DNA of 64,000 bases from Bacteroidales bacterium (GCA_024762655.1 JANTHB010000006.1:1-64000); one strand, 5' to 3'; counted from the first letter of the stretch, positions 10,801 to 21,021 are shown. A program made the numbers and translations. Notes: generated from the sequence alone by a model not told the origin.

Positions 10801-11631
10801 ACCACAGACGCTTCCGGGGACTCACCCTACATGGGACAGATGGTCAGAACTTCCGGAATCGTGACAGCCCTGAACATCTACCAGAATGCATTCAAGGGTT
10901 ATTTCCTGCAGGATACGGCTGCTGCCTGGAACGGCGTCTATGTTTACGATCCGGATCATGATACCATCCAGGTTGGAGACAGTGTCACTATCGTAGGCAC
11001 GGTGGACGAATATTACAACTTCACTGAGATCAAGAATATTCAGGATCTGATGGTTGTCAGCCAGGGAAACACCCTGCCCGGCCCGGTGGAACTTACTACC
11101 GGAGATGCTGCCCAGGAAAAATGGGAAGGGGTTTTCGTAACCTTCCACAATGCGACCTGCCTGGATAATAACCTGGGACATGGAGAAGTCTCTGTGGATG
11201 ATGGCTCAGGCGCCCTGGTCGTGGATGACTTCCTCTATCAGTATGACCCGGCCGGTGACTTTACCGTAGATAATATTTATAATCTCACCGGGGTTATGAA
11301 TTATACATACGGTGCGTTTAAGCTGAACCCGAGAAGCGCCGATGACATCTCCGATGTTACAGGCATTGATAATGCCATACTGGAAAACAGTGTGCATATC
11401 TATCCGAATCCTTCCTCCGGTATCTTCTACCTGACCACCGAAGGAATGGACGGGTCGGTGCTGCATATCTCGGTGATGAATACCCTTGGTAAGGTGGTTT
11501 ACACGAAAGAATTTACCAACTCTAATCTTTCACGTGAACTAATTAATCTTACCGGACAAGCCAAAGGATTGTACTTCATCCGCATTAAAAGCGGAAATAA
11601 TGCCGTTGTGAAACGCATTATTGTTCAATAA
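7825..11631 (+). CDS. Large secreted multidomain protein with lamin-tail-like and OB-fold-like domains and a T9SS C-terminal sorting domain
   Basis: Signal peptide; LYFSEYVEGSGNNKALEIYNPT (LTD-like); VYTVTAEDGTTTADWTVTVTV repeats; C-term SVHIYPNPSSGIFYLT...GLYFIRIKSGNNAVVKRIIVQ (type A T9SS CTD). Confidence 0.85.
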   Translation: MTMKKSLLFFFLISVLFPFVVSAQPDNWTPDGGAVTAVQNTVNVYSGTSSCEVTWTSTSNQYLNSTDIAVTEGATINASFWVYDNDPAGRARLCIIYDAGSNVYGDYSSDNTSWQSLSYSGTVPAGATTAHLQIRFYDVSGGWNGQASVIVDNALLSLNGGPNLLPNPDFESWPPSTDTQPPVWTTGYPQAIPRDDRGTVIVNMDEPGTVYAVVLFNDATPPTSTQVKAGADYDTVHVLVYDSVVVTEANKDYAMLLPGATPETDYDIWVVAQDNATPPNIQTDPVKLDVTTTAPRSLVMSLPDDKDTVYVGGNLHFEWTSQNIDSLYVGVYVYEAHSLFFPTDDNDRPITLDASAGTYDFPIPQSAEPGIYEIRLLDAADTSYYDKADSVRLMDKRVLEWISPQDHETYYVGDTVYFKWHAEYLDSIYIGGYDYSDSSWFMIPDDNNPMAFPANLDSLAFPIPLDASTDSVRLIIFNAGDTSLNDAADPIYLLDTITPAIAMMMPDNGKTDVPYTFTAMLAFSENITPLTGNIYLHKEDGSVIATFDVTSVQHEDNVLAFGLPMILDAGATYYFSMDAGAVEDHQHNAFGGISDPGTWRFTTAAKQLYFSEYVEGSGNNKALEIYNPTDHDVDLSEYGIMNTTNGSDWYFPAPLHGMLAPGDVYTIVNPGFDFSLLADSAAVVDTLWGAYATYFNGDDARGLVQLVGSSWEEYPNFTLIDAIGEEGADPGAGWDVAGVAAATKDHTLIRKSNVETGNIRNGWYASAGTDAGNSEWVVMPLNYLDNLGYPTPQGSDRTDIISMELKDVSGNLVSKTVTIDSANASIDIEIIYGASSHVDSLVPVITAAPGASTVPADGDTLDFTNPVVFTVTAEDRLATRDWTVTVTVANAPSTDAAIQTFSVPNQMSDAVIDAVNHTVAVVMPYGSDVTALVPAIEVSAGANVDPASGIAQDFTNPVVYTVTAEDGTTTADWTVTVTVFEPPVVGIYDVQYTTDASGDSPYMGQMVRTSGIVTALNIYQNAFKGYFLQDTAAAWNGVYVYDPDHDTIQVGDSVTIVGTVDEYYNFTEIKNIQDLMVVSQGNTLPGPVELTTGDAAQEKWEGVFVTFHNATCLDNNLGHGEVSVDDGSGALVVDDFLYQYDPAGDFTVDNIYNLTGVMNYTYGAFKLNPRSADDISDVTGIDNAILENSVHIYPNPSSGIFYLTTEGMDGSVLHISVMNTLGKVVYTKEFTNSNLSRELINLTGQAKGLYFIRIKSGNNAVVKRIIVQ

Positions 11632-11649
11632 CACAAATCTTTGTTAAAA

Positions 11650-11679
11650 AAAAGGCTGACACTTGTCAGCCTTTTTTTA
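11650..11679 (+). terminator. Rho-independent terminator downstream of the T9SS cargo gene
   Basis: aaaggctgac-acttgtcagccttttttt: perfect stem followed by a T tract. Confidence 0.88.
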
Positions 11680-11720
11680 TCTCTTTTTGTAACTTGCTGC
11701 CGCTTTTTGAATATTTATTC

Positions 11721-11866
11721 ATGAGTCGAGTCTAAAAAGGTAGATTTTTGTCAAAATCAAGGCGGAAAGAATTTTTTAACCGCAGTTAACTTATTGTTAA
11801 TGAGGATTGAAAAATTCTTGACAACGCAGAGGTTGGCAACAAAGAACCTTTTTAGACCGAACTCAT
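11721..11866. mobile_element. MITE-like element with ~21-bp terminal inverted repeats
   Basis: Left atgagtcgagtctaaaaaggt (11721-11741); right acctttttagaccgaactcat (11846-11866), whose reverse complement is atgagttcggtctaaaaaggt. Confidence 0.6.
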
Positions 11867-11911
11867 TCATTTTTAATACAATTACCGGATAAAACCAAAA
11901 ATTACATCCCC

Positions 11912-14900
11912 ATGAAAAAACAATCATTTTTACCATTGCTGCTTGCTGCGTTTTTTTTCTTCTCTTTTCAATCCCTGTCAGCCAAAAAGGATAAAAAGAA
12001 AGAGGGCCCTGCAAAAGATACATTATCCGCTGTTTTTTCCGGGCTCAAATGGCGCAGTATAGGACCTGCTTTTGCTTCGGGACGCATTGCTGATTTTGCC
12101 GTTAATCCGGAGAACAAAGCAGTTTGGTATGTTGCTGCGGCATCTGGTCACATCTGGAAAACCGTTAACAACGGAACCACTTTCACTCCTGTTTTTGACC
12201 ATTACGGAGCCTATGCCATCGGATGTCTGGCCATGGATCCTCATAACCCGAATGTAGTTTGGGCCGGAACGGGAGAAAATCACTTTCAAAGGGTGCTGGG
12301 ATACGGAAACGGCATTTATAAAACCATGGACGGGGGAAAGTCCTGGAAAAATCTGGGGCTGAAAGACTCCCGTCAAATCGGGATGATCGCCATCAACCCT
12401 CAAAATACTGATATTGTATATGTAGCTGCCGAAGGTTCGGTGTGGGGCCCGGGGGGTGACCGCGGATTATACAAAACCGAAGACGGGGGAAAAACATGGA
12501 AAAAAATACTGAATATCAGTGAGAATACCGGCGTGAGCAATGTGGTTCTGGATCCCAGAAACCCGGATGTCGTTTACGCTGTCAGTGAACAGAGACGCCG
12601 GCATGTATATACGGCCATTGCCGGAGGGCCCGAGACCGCTTTCTATAAATCCACCGACGGAGGGGCTACCTGGCGTAAGCTCACCAAAGGGCTGCCTTCT
12701 GCCGATATGGGAGGCATCGGTCTGGCGGTCTCACCGGCCAACCCCGACGTGCTCTACGCCAAAATCGAAGCCGCTGAAAAAGCCGGAGGGTTTTTCCGTT
12801 CTGCCGACCGCGGGGAGTCCTGGACAAAAATGAGTGACCACTATTCCAGCGGACAGTATTTCAATGAGATCGCCTGTGACCCGAAAGATGTAAATACGGT
12901 CTATAGCCTGGAAACGGTCACCCAGGTGACACACGATGGGGGAAGAACATGGAAAGCCCTGGGCAACAACCACCGCCATGTGGATGACCATGCCATGTGG
13001 ATCGATCCCGGAAAAACCACCCATTTTCTGATCGGAGGTGACGGGGGGGTCTATGAATCTTTTGACGGAGGTAAAAACTTTATCTTTAAAACCAACCTGC
13101 CCGTGACCCAGTTTTACCGGGTAGCCGTGGATAACTCCAAACCTTTTTACTACGTCTATGGCGGCACACAGGACAACAACTCCTTCGGAGGCCCTTCCAG
13201 GAACACCTGCCGCCAGGGAGTCACCAGCGACGAATGGTTCATTACGGTCGGAGGAGATGGGTTCTGGTGCGCTGTGGACCCCGTGAACCCCGACATTGTT
13301 TATTCGGAATGGCAATACGGTAACAGCATCCGTTACGACCGCAAAAGCGGAGAATCCATAGATATCAAACCGCAACCCAAAAAAGACGAACTCACTTTCC
13401 GCTGGAACTGGAATTCTCCTTTGATCATAAGCCCTCATTCCCATACCCGCCTATATGTGGCTGCCAACAAAGTCTTCCGCAGCGACGACAGAGGGAACAG
13501 CTGGCAGGAAATCTCCGGCGACCTGACCCGTAAACTCGACCGGAACAGGTTTAAGGTTATGGGAAAATACTGGAGTGTCGATGCCGTGGGTAAAGATGTC
13601 TCAACCTCCCTGTGGGGAACCATTATATCCCTGGCAGAATCTGACGTCAAAGAAGGCCTGATCTATGCCGGTACCGACGACGGTCTGATCCAGATGACCG
13701 ACGACGGAGGAAAACACTGGACCAAAACGGAATCCTTCCCCGGGGTACCCGAATATACTTACGTCAGCGATATCTGCCCTTCCCGCTTTGACGAAAATGT
13801 GGTCTTCGCCTCTTTTGACAACCGGAAAAGAGACGATTTCAAGCCTTATCTACTGAAAAGCACGGACAAAGGAAAAACCTGGAGCTCCATCGCAGGGAAT
13901 CTGCCCGGAAATGAAACCGTCTATACGGTGGATCAGGACTTTGTCAATCCGGACCTTCTCTTTGCCGGAACGGAATTTGGTTTTTATTTCTCTGTGGACG
14001 GAGGGAAAAAATGGATAAAATTCACCGCCGGTCTGCCGGATGTCGCCGTAAGGGATATCGCCATGCAGCGCCGTGAGAACGACCTCGCTATAGCCACCTT
14101 CGGCAGAGGCTTTTATATCCTCGATGATTATACTCCCCTGAGAAATTTCAAGCCCCGGTTGCTTAATGACAAAGCCTATATCTTTCCGGTAAAGGATGCG
14201 TTACTCTACATCCAAACGGATGCCAAAGATGCACAGGGATCCACTTATTTCATGGCTAAGAATCCTCCTTTCGGCGCTGTCTTCACTTACTATCTGAAAG
14301 AATCCCTGAAAACCGACAAAGAGAAACGGCATGAAAAAGAGAAAAAAGAATTTGAAAAGGGAGAAAAGATCAAAGTACTTACCTGGGATGAAGTCAGACA
14401 GGAAAATAAGGAAGAACCTCCACATCTCATTTTCACAATTACCGATGAGCAGGGCAATGTTGTCAGGAAGATCAACAGCTCCGGGTCTAAAGGAATACAT
14501 CGTATTGCCTGGGATGTCCGGTATTCTTCTCCTTTCCCCCTGCATCTGAAAAACAACAGGTACGACCCGCTGGCCAAAGACAATGACGGCATGCTGGCTA
14601 TGCCGGGAAAATATTTTGTCTCTCTGTCATTGTCCGACCACGGAAATATTTCCGTACTGACGGATCCCGTACCTTTTCATGTCGAGGCATTAAACAACAC
14701 GACCCTGCCGGCCAAAGACCGCAAAGCCGTCTTTGACTTCCAGAGAAAAACCGCTTTGCTGGCCGGAAAAATTCAGGGAACCATGAATTATACGGAAGAA
14801 CTGGTCAAAGAAATGGAAAGTATCCTTCAGACACTGGATCATGCGGCTGGTGCCACGCCTGAGATGCTGCAACAAGCCCGTAAGATCCGGGATGAACTGG

Positions 14901-15199
14901 ATCAGGTTCAGTTTGCTTTCAACGGCTTTACCCCCAAAGCCAGCTGGGAAGAAATACCTCCTCACAAAATGCCGGTAGCCGTGCGTATGAACAACCTTAT
15001 TTATACACAGTGGGCCTCTACAGGTGATGTAACCCAAACGATGAAAGATGATTATCAGATCCTGACGGAAGAATTCCCGCCCCTGCGAAATAAGGTTAAA
15101 ACCATCTATGAGAAAGAGATCAAACCTCTTGAAAAACAACTCGGGCAGATCAATGCTCCCTGGACGTCGGGGCGCCTGCCGGAAATAAATAATCTGTAA
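11912..15199 (+). CDS. BNR/sortilin-like (VPS10-type) beta-propeller secreted protein, paralog 1
   Basis: Signal peptide; repeated Asp-box-like motifs (KTMDGGKSWKN, KTEDGGKTWKK, KSTDGGATWRK, KSTDKGKTWSS). Confidence 0.85.
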   Translation: MKKQSFLPLLLAAFFFFSFQSLSAKKDKKKEGPAKDTLSAVFSGLKWRSIGPAFASGRIADFAVNPENKAVWYVAAASGHIWKTVNNGTTFTPVFDHYGAYAIGCLAMDPHNPNVVWAGTGENHFQRVLGYGNGIYKTMDGGKSWKNLGLKDSRQIGMIAINPQNTDIVYVAAEGSVWGPGGDRGLYKTEDGGKTWKKILNISENTGVSNVVLDPRNPDVVYAVSEQRRRHVYTAIAGGPETAFYKSTDGGATWRKLTKGLPSADMGGIGLAVSPANPDVLYAKIEAAEKAGGFFRSADRGESWTKMSDHYSSGQYFNEIACDPKDVNTVYSLETVTQVTHDGGRTWKALGNNHRHVDDHAMWIDPGKTTHFLIGGDGGVYESFDGGKNFIFKTNLPVTQFYRVAVDNSKPFYYVYGGTQDNNSFGGPSRNTCRQGVTSDEWFITVGGDGFWCAVDPVNPDIVYSEWQYGNSIRYDRKSGESIDIKPQPKKDELTFRWNWNSPLIISPHSHTRLYVAANKVFRSDDRGNSWQEISGDLTRKLDRNRFKVMGKYWSVDAVGKDVSTSLWGTIISLAESDVKEGLIYAGTDDGLIQMTDDGGKHWTKTESFPGVPEYTYVSDICPSRFDENVVFASFDNRKRDDFKPYLLKSTDKGKTWSSIAGNLPGNETVYTVDQDFVNPDLLFAGTEFGFYFSVDGGKKWIKFTAGLPDVAVRDIAMQRRENDLAIATFGRGFYILDDYTPLRNFKPRLLNDKAYIFPVKDALLYIQTDAKDAQGSTYFMAKNPPFGAVFTYYLKESLKTDKEKRHEKEKKEFEKGEKIKVLTWDEVRQENKEEPPHLIFTITDEQGNVVRKINSSGSKGIHRIAWDVRYSSPFPLHLKNNRYDPLAKDNDGMLAMPGKYFVSLSLSDHGNISVLTDPVPFHVEALNNTTLPAKDRKAVFDFQRKTALLAGKIQGTMNYTEELVKEMESILQTLDHAAGATPEMLQQARKIRDELDQVQFAFNGFTPKASWEEIPPHKMPVAVRMNNLIYTQWASTGDVTQTMKDDYQILTEEFPPLRNKVKTIYEKEIKPLEKQLGQINAPWTSGRLPEINNL

Positions 15200-15209
15200 T
15201 AAAAATACC

Positions 15210-18200
15210 ATGAAAAAGAAAGTTTTCTATCTACTGATCCTGGCAGCCGTGTTGTCCGGGTTTTCCGCCAACACTGTTTACGGGAAGAAAAAAACAAAAG
15301 CGCCCGCAAAAAAGCCGGTGTCTGCCCTCAATGCTTCGCTGGTGAGCGGACTGCGTTTCCGCAGTGTAGGCCCGGCCGTCTCTTCGGGCCGGATTGCAGA
15401 TATTGCCGTTAACCCGAAAAACCATAAAGAATATTTCGTAGGCACAGCCTCCGGCGGACTCTGGAAAACGACCAATAACGGGACTACCTTCACCCCCGTT
15501 TTCGATCACGAGAAGGTGTATTCCATCGGGGCCCTCGCGATCGACCCGGAAAATCCTTTTGTTATCTGGGCCGGCACCGGTGAGAATAACTCACAACGGA
15601 ACCTTGCCTACGGAAACGGAGTATATAAGTCCACCGACGGGGGAAAAACCTGGAAAAATATGGGATTGAAAAAGTCCCTCCACATCGGGAAGATCATGAT
15701 AGATCCCCGTACTACGAAGGTAGTGTATGTATGTGCCCAGGGACCTGTCTGGGGACCCGGAGGAGAAAGAGGCCTTTACAAGACCACCGACGGGGGGAAA
15801 ACGTGGAAGGCTATTCTCACAGTCAGTGAAAACACCGGTATCACCGACATGGAAATGGATCCGCGGAATCCGGACATTCTCTATGCTGCAGCACATCAAC
15901 GGAGACGGCGTGTATATACCAAAATCGACGGAGGACCGGAATCCGCATTATATAAATCGGAAGATGCCGGGAAGAGCTGGCGCAAACTGACACACGGTCT
16001 GCCCGGAGGAGATGTGGGACGTATCGGCCTGGCACTCTCCACGGCCAACCCCGATGTTTTATATGCCACCATTGAGTTGCCGAACAACAAAGGAGGTTTC
16101 TACCGCAGTAACGACAGGGGCGAAAGCTGGCAAAAACAAAGCAGCTATATCGCTACCAGCCCCCAGTATTATCAGGAAATATATGCCGACCTCACCGATG
16201 TCAACCGTATTTATGCCATGGACACCCGGGCAATGGTATCCGTGGACGGAGGGAAAACCTGGAGACCCCTAGGAGAAAGAAACAAACATGTGGATAATCA
16301 CGCGCTGTGGATAGATCCTTCCGATCCGGTACACCTGATCGAAGGGTGTGACGGAGGCATCTACGAAAGCTGGGACCGGGGGGTTACCTGGATTTTCCGA
16401 AACAATCTTCCCATCACGCAGTTTTATCATGTGCGTGTAGATGATGCAGAGCCTTTCTACAACCTCTACGGAGGAGCCCAGGACAACGGTTGCTGGGCCG
16501 GCCCCTCTCGCACCCTGCACACGTATACGGTTAACGCCGACTGGATCCCCACAAACGGCGGGGACGGTTATGTCAGCATGGCCGAACCTGGAAATCCCGA
16601 CATTATCTATGCCGAATCGCAGTATGGCGGGATGGTCCGCTACGACCGGAAAAGCGGTCAGCGACTCTTCATCCAGCCCCAGCCCGAAAAAGACGAAGCT
16701 TACAAATGGAACTGGAACACTCCTTTTCTTATCAGCCCCCACAACAAGACAACCCTCTATTGTGCCGCCAACAAGGTCTTTAAAAGTACGGACCGCGGCA
16801 ACAGCTGGAAAGAGATCAGCCCCGATCTGACCCGCCGTATCGACGTCAACAAACTTCCGGTAATGGGCAGGATCTGGGGACCGGATGCCATCGCCAAGAG
16901 CGTATCCACTTCTCCTTTCGGAAACATCTTCTCCCTGGCCGAATCGCCCCTGCAACCGGGACTTATCTATGCCGGAACCGATGACGGACTAATCCAGGTT
17001 ACGGAAGACGACGGAAAAAACTGGACCAGGTATGATCATTTTCCGGGCGTGCCGGATACCACTTTTGTAACCTATCTCCTGCCCTCCATTCACGACGTAC
17101 ATACCGTCTTTGCTGCGTTCGACGGAAGGAAAAACAATGATTTCAACCCTTATCTCCTGAAATCCACCGACAAAGGAAAAACCTGGAAATCCATCTCTTC
17201 TGATCTGCCCGGGAACGGTACGGTTTATGTGATTCAGGAAGACCATATCAACCCGGCCCTGCTGTTTGCCGGTACGGAATTTGGCGTCTTCTTCAGCAAC
17301 GATGCAGGAAAACATTGGGTACAGCTAAAATCAGGCATCCCGACCATTCCTATGAAAGACATGACCCTCCAGCGCCGGGAAAATGACCTGGTGATATCCA
17401 CCTTCGGCAGAGGATTTTACATCCTGGACGACTACACTCCGTTACGACACCTCACGCCGGATGTCCTGGACAAGGAAGCTTACCTCTTTCCCGTGAAGGA
17501 TGCTCTCTCCTACATTCCCGCCGGCAGTATTTACGGACAGGGAGAACTCTATTTCCGTGCCCGTAATCCTAAACCCGAAGCGGTTTTTACCTATTATCTG
17601 AAAAAAAACTACCCCACTTTGCGTCAGATCAGGAAGAAAGCCGAGGCCCAGGCCCGCAAAAGCGGGAAACCCATACGATATCCCACCCGGGCAGAGCTGC
17701 TTGAGGAAGACCACGAGGTGCCACCTTATTTATTATTCACCATACGCGACGCAAAAGGACAAGTCGTCCGAAGACTGAAAAACAATCCTTCCCAGGGCAT
17801 TAACCGTGTTAGCTGGGATCTGCGTTTTGCTCCTGACGAACCCGTTAGCGGAGAGAACAGTTATTATGCCCCGGCAGGACCCAGGGTCGCTCCCGGAACC
17901 TACAGCGTCTCTCTTGAAAAAGTAGTCAGAGGGAAGAAAACGCAGCTTGCAGGACCCGTAAACTTCAAAGTCGTCCTGCTGGAAAACACCTCTCTGCCTC
18001 CTGCCGCCCCGCAGGTGCGGGCAGACTTCAACCGTCAGATTTCTCTGCTTTCCTCCACCCTGGACGCTACCCTGACCAGCGCCAATGACCTTCTGTCACA
18101 AATAAAAGCCATACGGAAGGCCTTGCTCAACACAAAAGCCGAAACAGACGACGTCACCGGAAAAGTGGACCATCTGGAGCAGGAAGTAACGGAGGTAATC

Positions 18201-18479
18201 ACAGCCATCAACGGACCGCGTGTGAAAACTCCGCGAGCCTGGGTAACCCCGCCTACACTCAGACGCAGAATGGGCTTTATCTCCCGCGTATCCTACGGCT
18301 CACTGAATACCCCTACCGAAGCCCAGAAAATCCAGTACCGGATCGTATCTGAACGAATAAAACCGTTGATCCGTAAACTGGAAGAACTAAAACAAACAGA
18401 ACTGAAAGAGATCAACAAGGATCTGGATCAACTGGGTACCCCCCCGACACCGGGAAGATTGCCTAAAACAATTATCTGA
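15210..18479 (+). CDS. BNR/sortilin-like (VPS10-type) beta-propeller secreted protein, paralog 2
   Basis: Colinear homolog of the upstream ORF (FRSVGPAVSSGRIADIAVNPKNH..., KSTDGGKTWKN, ENDLVISTFGRGFYILDDYTPLR). Confidence 0.87.
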   Translation: MKKKVFYLLILAAVLSGFSANTVYGKKKTKAPAKKPVSALNASLVSGLRFRSVGPAVSSGRIADIAVNPKNHKEYFVGTASGGLWKTTNNGTTFTPVFDHEKVYSIGALAIDPENPFVIWAGTGENNSQRNLAYGNGVYKSTDGGKTWKNMGLKKSLHIGKIMIDPRTTKVVYVCAQGPVWGPGGERGLYKTTDGGKTWKAILTVSENTGITDMEMDPRNPDILYAAAHQRRRRVYTKIDGGPESALYKSEDAGKSWRKLTHGLPGGDVGRIGLALSTANPDVLYATIELPNNKGGFYRSNDRGESWQKQSSYIATSPQYYQEIYADLTDVNRIYAMDTRAMVSVDGGKTWRPLGERNKHVDNHALWIDPSDPVHLIEGCDGGIYESWDRGVTWIFRNNLPITQFYHVRVDDAEPFYNLYGGAQDNGCWAGPSRTLHTYTVNADWIPTNGGDGYVSMAEPGNPDIIYAESQYGGMVRYDRKSGQRLFIQPQPEKDEAYKWNWNTPFLISPHNKTTLYCAANKVFKSTDRGNSWKEISPDLTRRIDVNKLPVMGRIWGPDAIAKSVSTSPFGNIFSLAESPLQPGLIYAGTDDGLIQVTEDDGKNWTRYDHFPGVPDTTFVTYLLPSIHDVHTVFAAFDGRKNNDFNPYLLKSTDKGKTWKSISSDLPGNGTVYVIQEDHINPALLFAGTEFGVFFSNDAGKHWVQLKSGIPTIPMKDMTLQRRENDLVISTFGRGFYILDDYTPLRHLTPDVLDKEAYLFPVKDALSYIPAGSIYGQGELYFRARNPKPEAVFTYYLKKNYPTLRQIRKKAEAQARKSGKPIRYPTRAELLEEDHEVPPYLLFTIRDAKGQVVRRLKNNPSQGINRVSWDLRFAPDEPVSGENSYYAPAGPRVAPGTYSVSLEKVVRGKKTQLAGPVNFKVVLLENTSLPPAAPQVRADFNRQISLLSSTLDATLTSANDLLSQIKAIRKALLNTKAETDDVTGKVDHLEQEVTEVITAINGPRVKTPRAWVTPPTLRRRMGFISRVSYGSLNTPTEAQKIQYRIVSERIKPLIRKLEELKQTELKEINKDLDQLGTPPTPGRLPKTII

Positions 18480-18599
18480 ATCTGAAAAGATGAAAAAGAT
18501 GAGAGGGAATTCCTTCTCATCTTTTTTCCTAAAATCAAAACAAAATACTTTTTATACCGTATAGATAAACAATTTTCATGAGCCACAAAACGTATATAA

Positions 18600-18631
18600 T
18601 TTGATTATTCATAAAAATTCATGTAAATTTG
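18600..18631 (+). promoter_or_regulatory. Bacteroidota-type promoter (TTTG-N20-TAAATTTG)
   Basis: TTTG at 18600-18603 and TAAATTTG at 18624-18631, upstream of the small lipoprotein ORF. Confidence 0.6.
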
Positions 18632-18665
18632 TATTGAAGTATTACGCGTTTAAATTTTTGACAGT

Positions 18666-18791
18666 ATGAAGAAACTGATTGTTATAGCTGTTGTTACGTT
18701 GTTCCTGGCCGGGCTGTTTTCCGCTTGCAACAACCAAACCTGTCCCGCCTATGGCAGCGTTGACACGCAGCAGGTTGATTCCAACGGTTAG
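18666..18791 (+). CDS. Small (41 aa) putative lipoprotein, missing from the supplied ORF track
   Basis: Direct translation MKKLIVIAVVTLFLAGLFSACNNQTCPAYGSVDTQQVDSNG*: signal peptide plus lipobox LFSAC. Confidence 0.75.
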   Translation: MKKLIVIAVVTLFLAGLFSACNNQTCPAYGSVDTQQVDSNG

Positions 18792-18838
18792 GCCCTGACT
18801 GGGGCTCCGTCGGGGTATGTTTTTAATGCGATAGTGTT

Positions 18839-19648
18839 ATGAAGAAAGTAATAGTTTTATTCACTTTCTTCCTTTTTTTTATTTTGAATGCCTCAGGGCA
18901 GGGAGAAATTGACGAACAGCAGAAGATTTTTTACCGGAACGAATCCACTTTTAACATTGCGTTGAATTCCACCGGCTTCGGGGGGGGATATCGTTACGGG
19001 AAACGGCTGAACTTTTTAAATAAGAGGCTCTACGAAATAGACTTCAACTATTTCAGACATCCCAAGGAAATAAAACTTTCCAATCCTTATTTCACCAACT
19101 CGCGTAGTTTTGTTTTCGGAAAAACCAACCTTTTTTTCAATTTCAGGGGAGGGTACGGGTTTCAGAGGGATATATTTAAAAAGATGGACCGGGGCGGGGT
19201 GGCCGTTCGTTATTTTTATTCTTTCGGACCGGTTCTGGGGTTTTACAAACCGGTCTATTATCTGGTACTGGATCCGGTATCCATGGATACATACATTCTG
19301 AAAGAGGCCAAGTTCGATCCCACCCAGCTTCATTCACCCAACGACATTTACGGACGTGCTTCTTTTTTCAAAGGATGGAATGAGATTCATTTTGTCCCCG
19401 GTCTTTTTGCCAAATTCGGATTTAATTTTGAATTCAGTAAGCTCGAGCCGGTAGTGCAAGCGCTCGAAGGAGGGATTGTTATTGATGCTTATCCCAAAAA
19501 GATACCGATCATGGCTACTGAAGATAACAAAAGCGTCTTTATTTCACTATATGCCAGTTACCGGTTCGGAAAAATCATTGACCGTTATTACAAAAAAGCG
19601 TACGAAAAAAATCAGAAAACCGGTCCGTCCTTCCAATATATCCCGTAA
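18839..19648 (+). CDS. Hypothetical secreted/outer-membrane beta-barrel-like protein
   Basis: Signal peptide (MKKVIVLFTFFLFFILNASGQ) and an aromatic-rich sequence of alternating strands ending in YASYRFGK. Confidence 0.6.
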   Translation: MKKVIVLFTFFLFFILNASGQGEIDEQQKIFYRNESTFNIALNSTGFGGGYRYGKRLNFLNKRLYEIDFNYFRHPKEIKLSNPYFTNSRSFVFGKTNLFFNFRGGYGFQRDIFKKMDRGGVAVRYFYSFGPVLGFYKPVYYLVLDPVSMDTYILKEAKFDPTQLHSPNDIYGRASFFKGWNEIHFVPGLFAKFGFNFEFSKLEPVVQALEGGIVIDAYPKKIPIMATEDNKSVFISLYASYRFGKIIDRYYKKAYEKNQKTGPSFQYIP

Positions 19649-19878
19649 AACGCTGTTTATCTGCACTGTATCCAAATCATCCAATCTTTATATTTATCCC
19701 AAGTTCCGTAACAGAAAAGCCAAAGGGCTTTCTATTGCAGAACGACAAAGGATTTCATCTGTTTTGGCTTTTCACCAAAACAGTGAATTCCTAAGCCGGG
19801 ATTTACCCGGTACCCGACCGCAGGCGGGTACTAATAGAAGATTTTTTCGAAATCTCTATTGCGCAATCCGGGTTTATT

Positions 19879-19908
19879 TTGCCAGATAAAGATTATTCCC
19901 TATTTTTG
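19879..19908 (+). promoter_or_regulatory. Bacteroidota-type promoter of gapA (TTG-N19-TATTTTTG)
   Basis: TTG 19879-19881 and TATTTTTG 19901-19908, ~40 bp before the gapA ATG. Confidence 0.6.
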
Positions 19909-19943
19909 TGTGATTTTTTTAACATCAAATTTTTTAAAAGTAA

Positions 19944-20954
<1,011 letters not shown>

Positions 20955-20987
20955 GATATTTTTTCTAAGATATTTCATTTGTTTACC

Positions 20988-21021
20988 AAAAAACGTCCAC
21001 CTGAAAGTGGACGTTTTTTTT
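20988..21021 (+). terminator. Rho-independent terminator after gapA
   Basis: aaaacgtccac-ctgaaa-gtggacgttttttttat. Confidence 0.88.

Noticed and set aside
16269-16955. 228-aa minus-strand ORF in BNR paralog 2
   Set aside because: Antisense shadow; same artifact appears at 12731-13444 opposite paralog 1.
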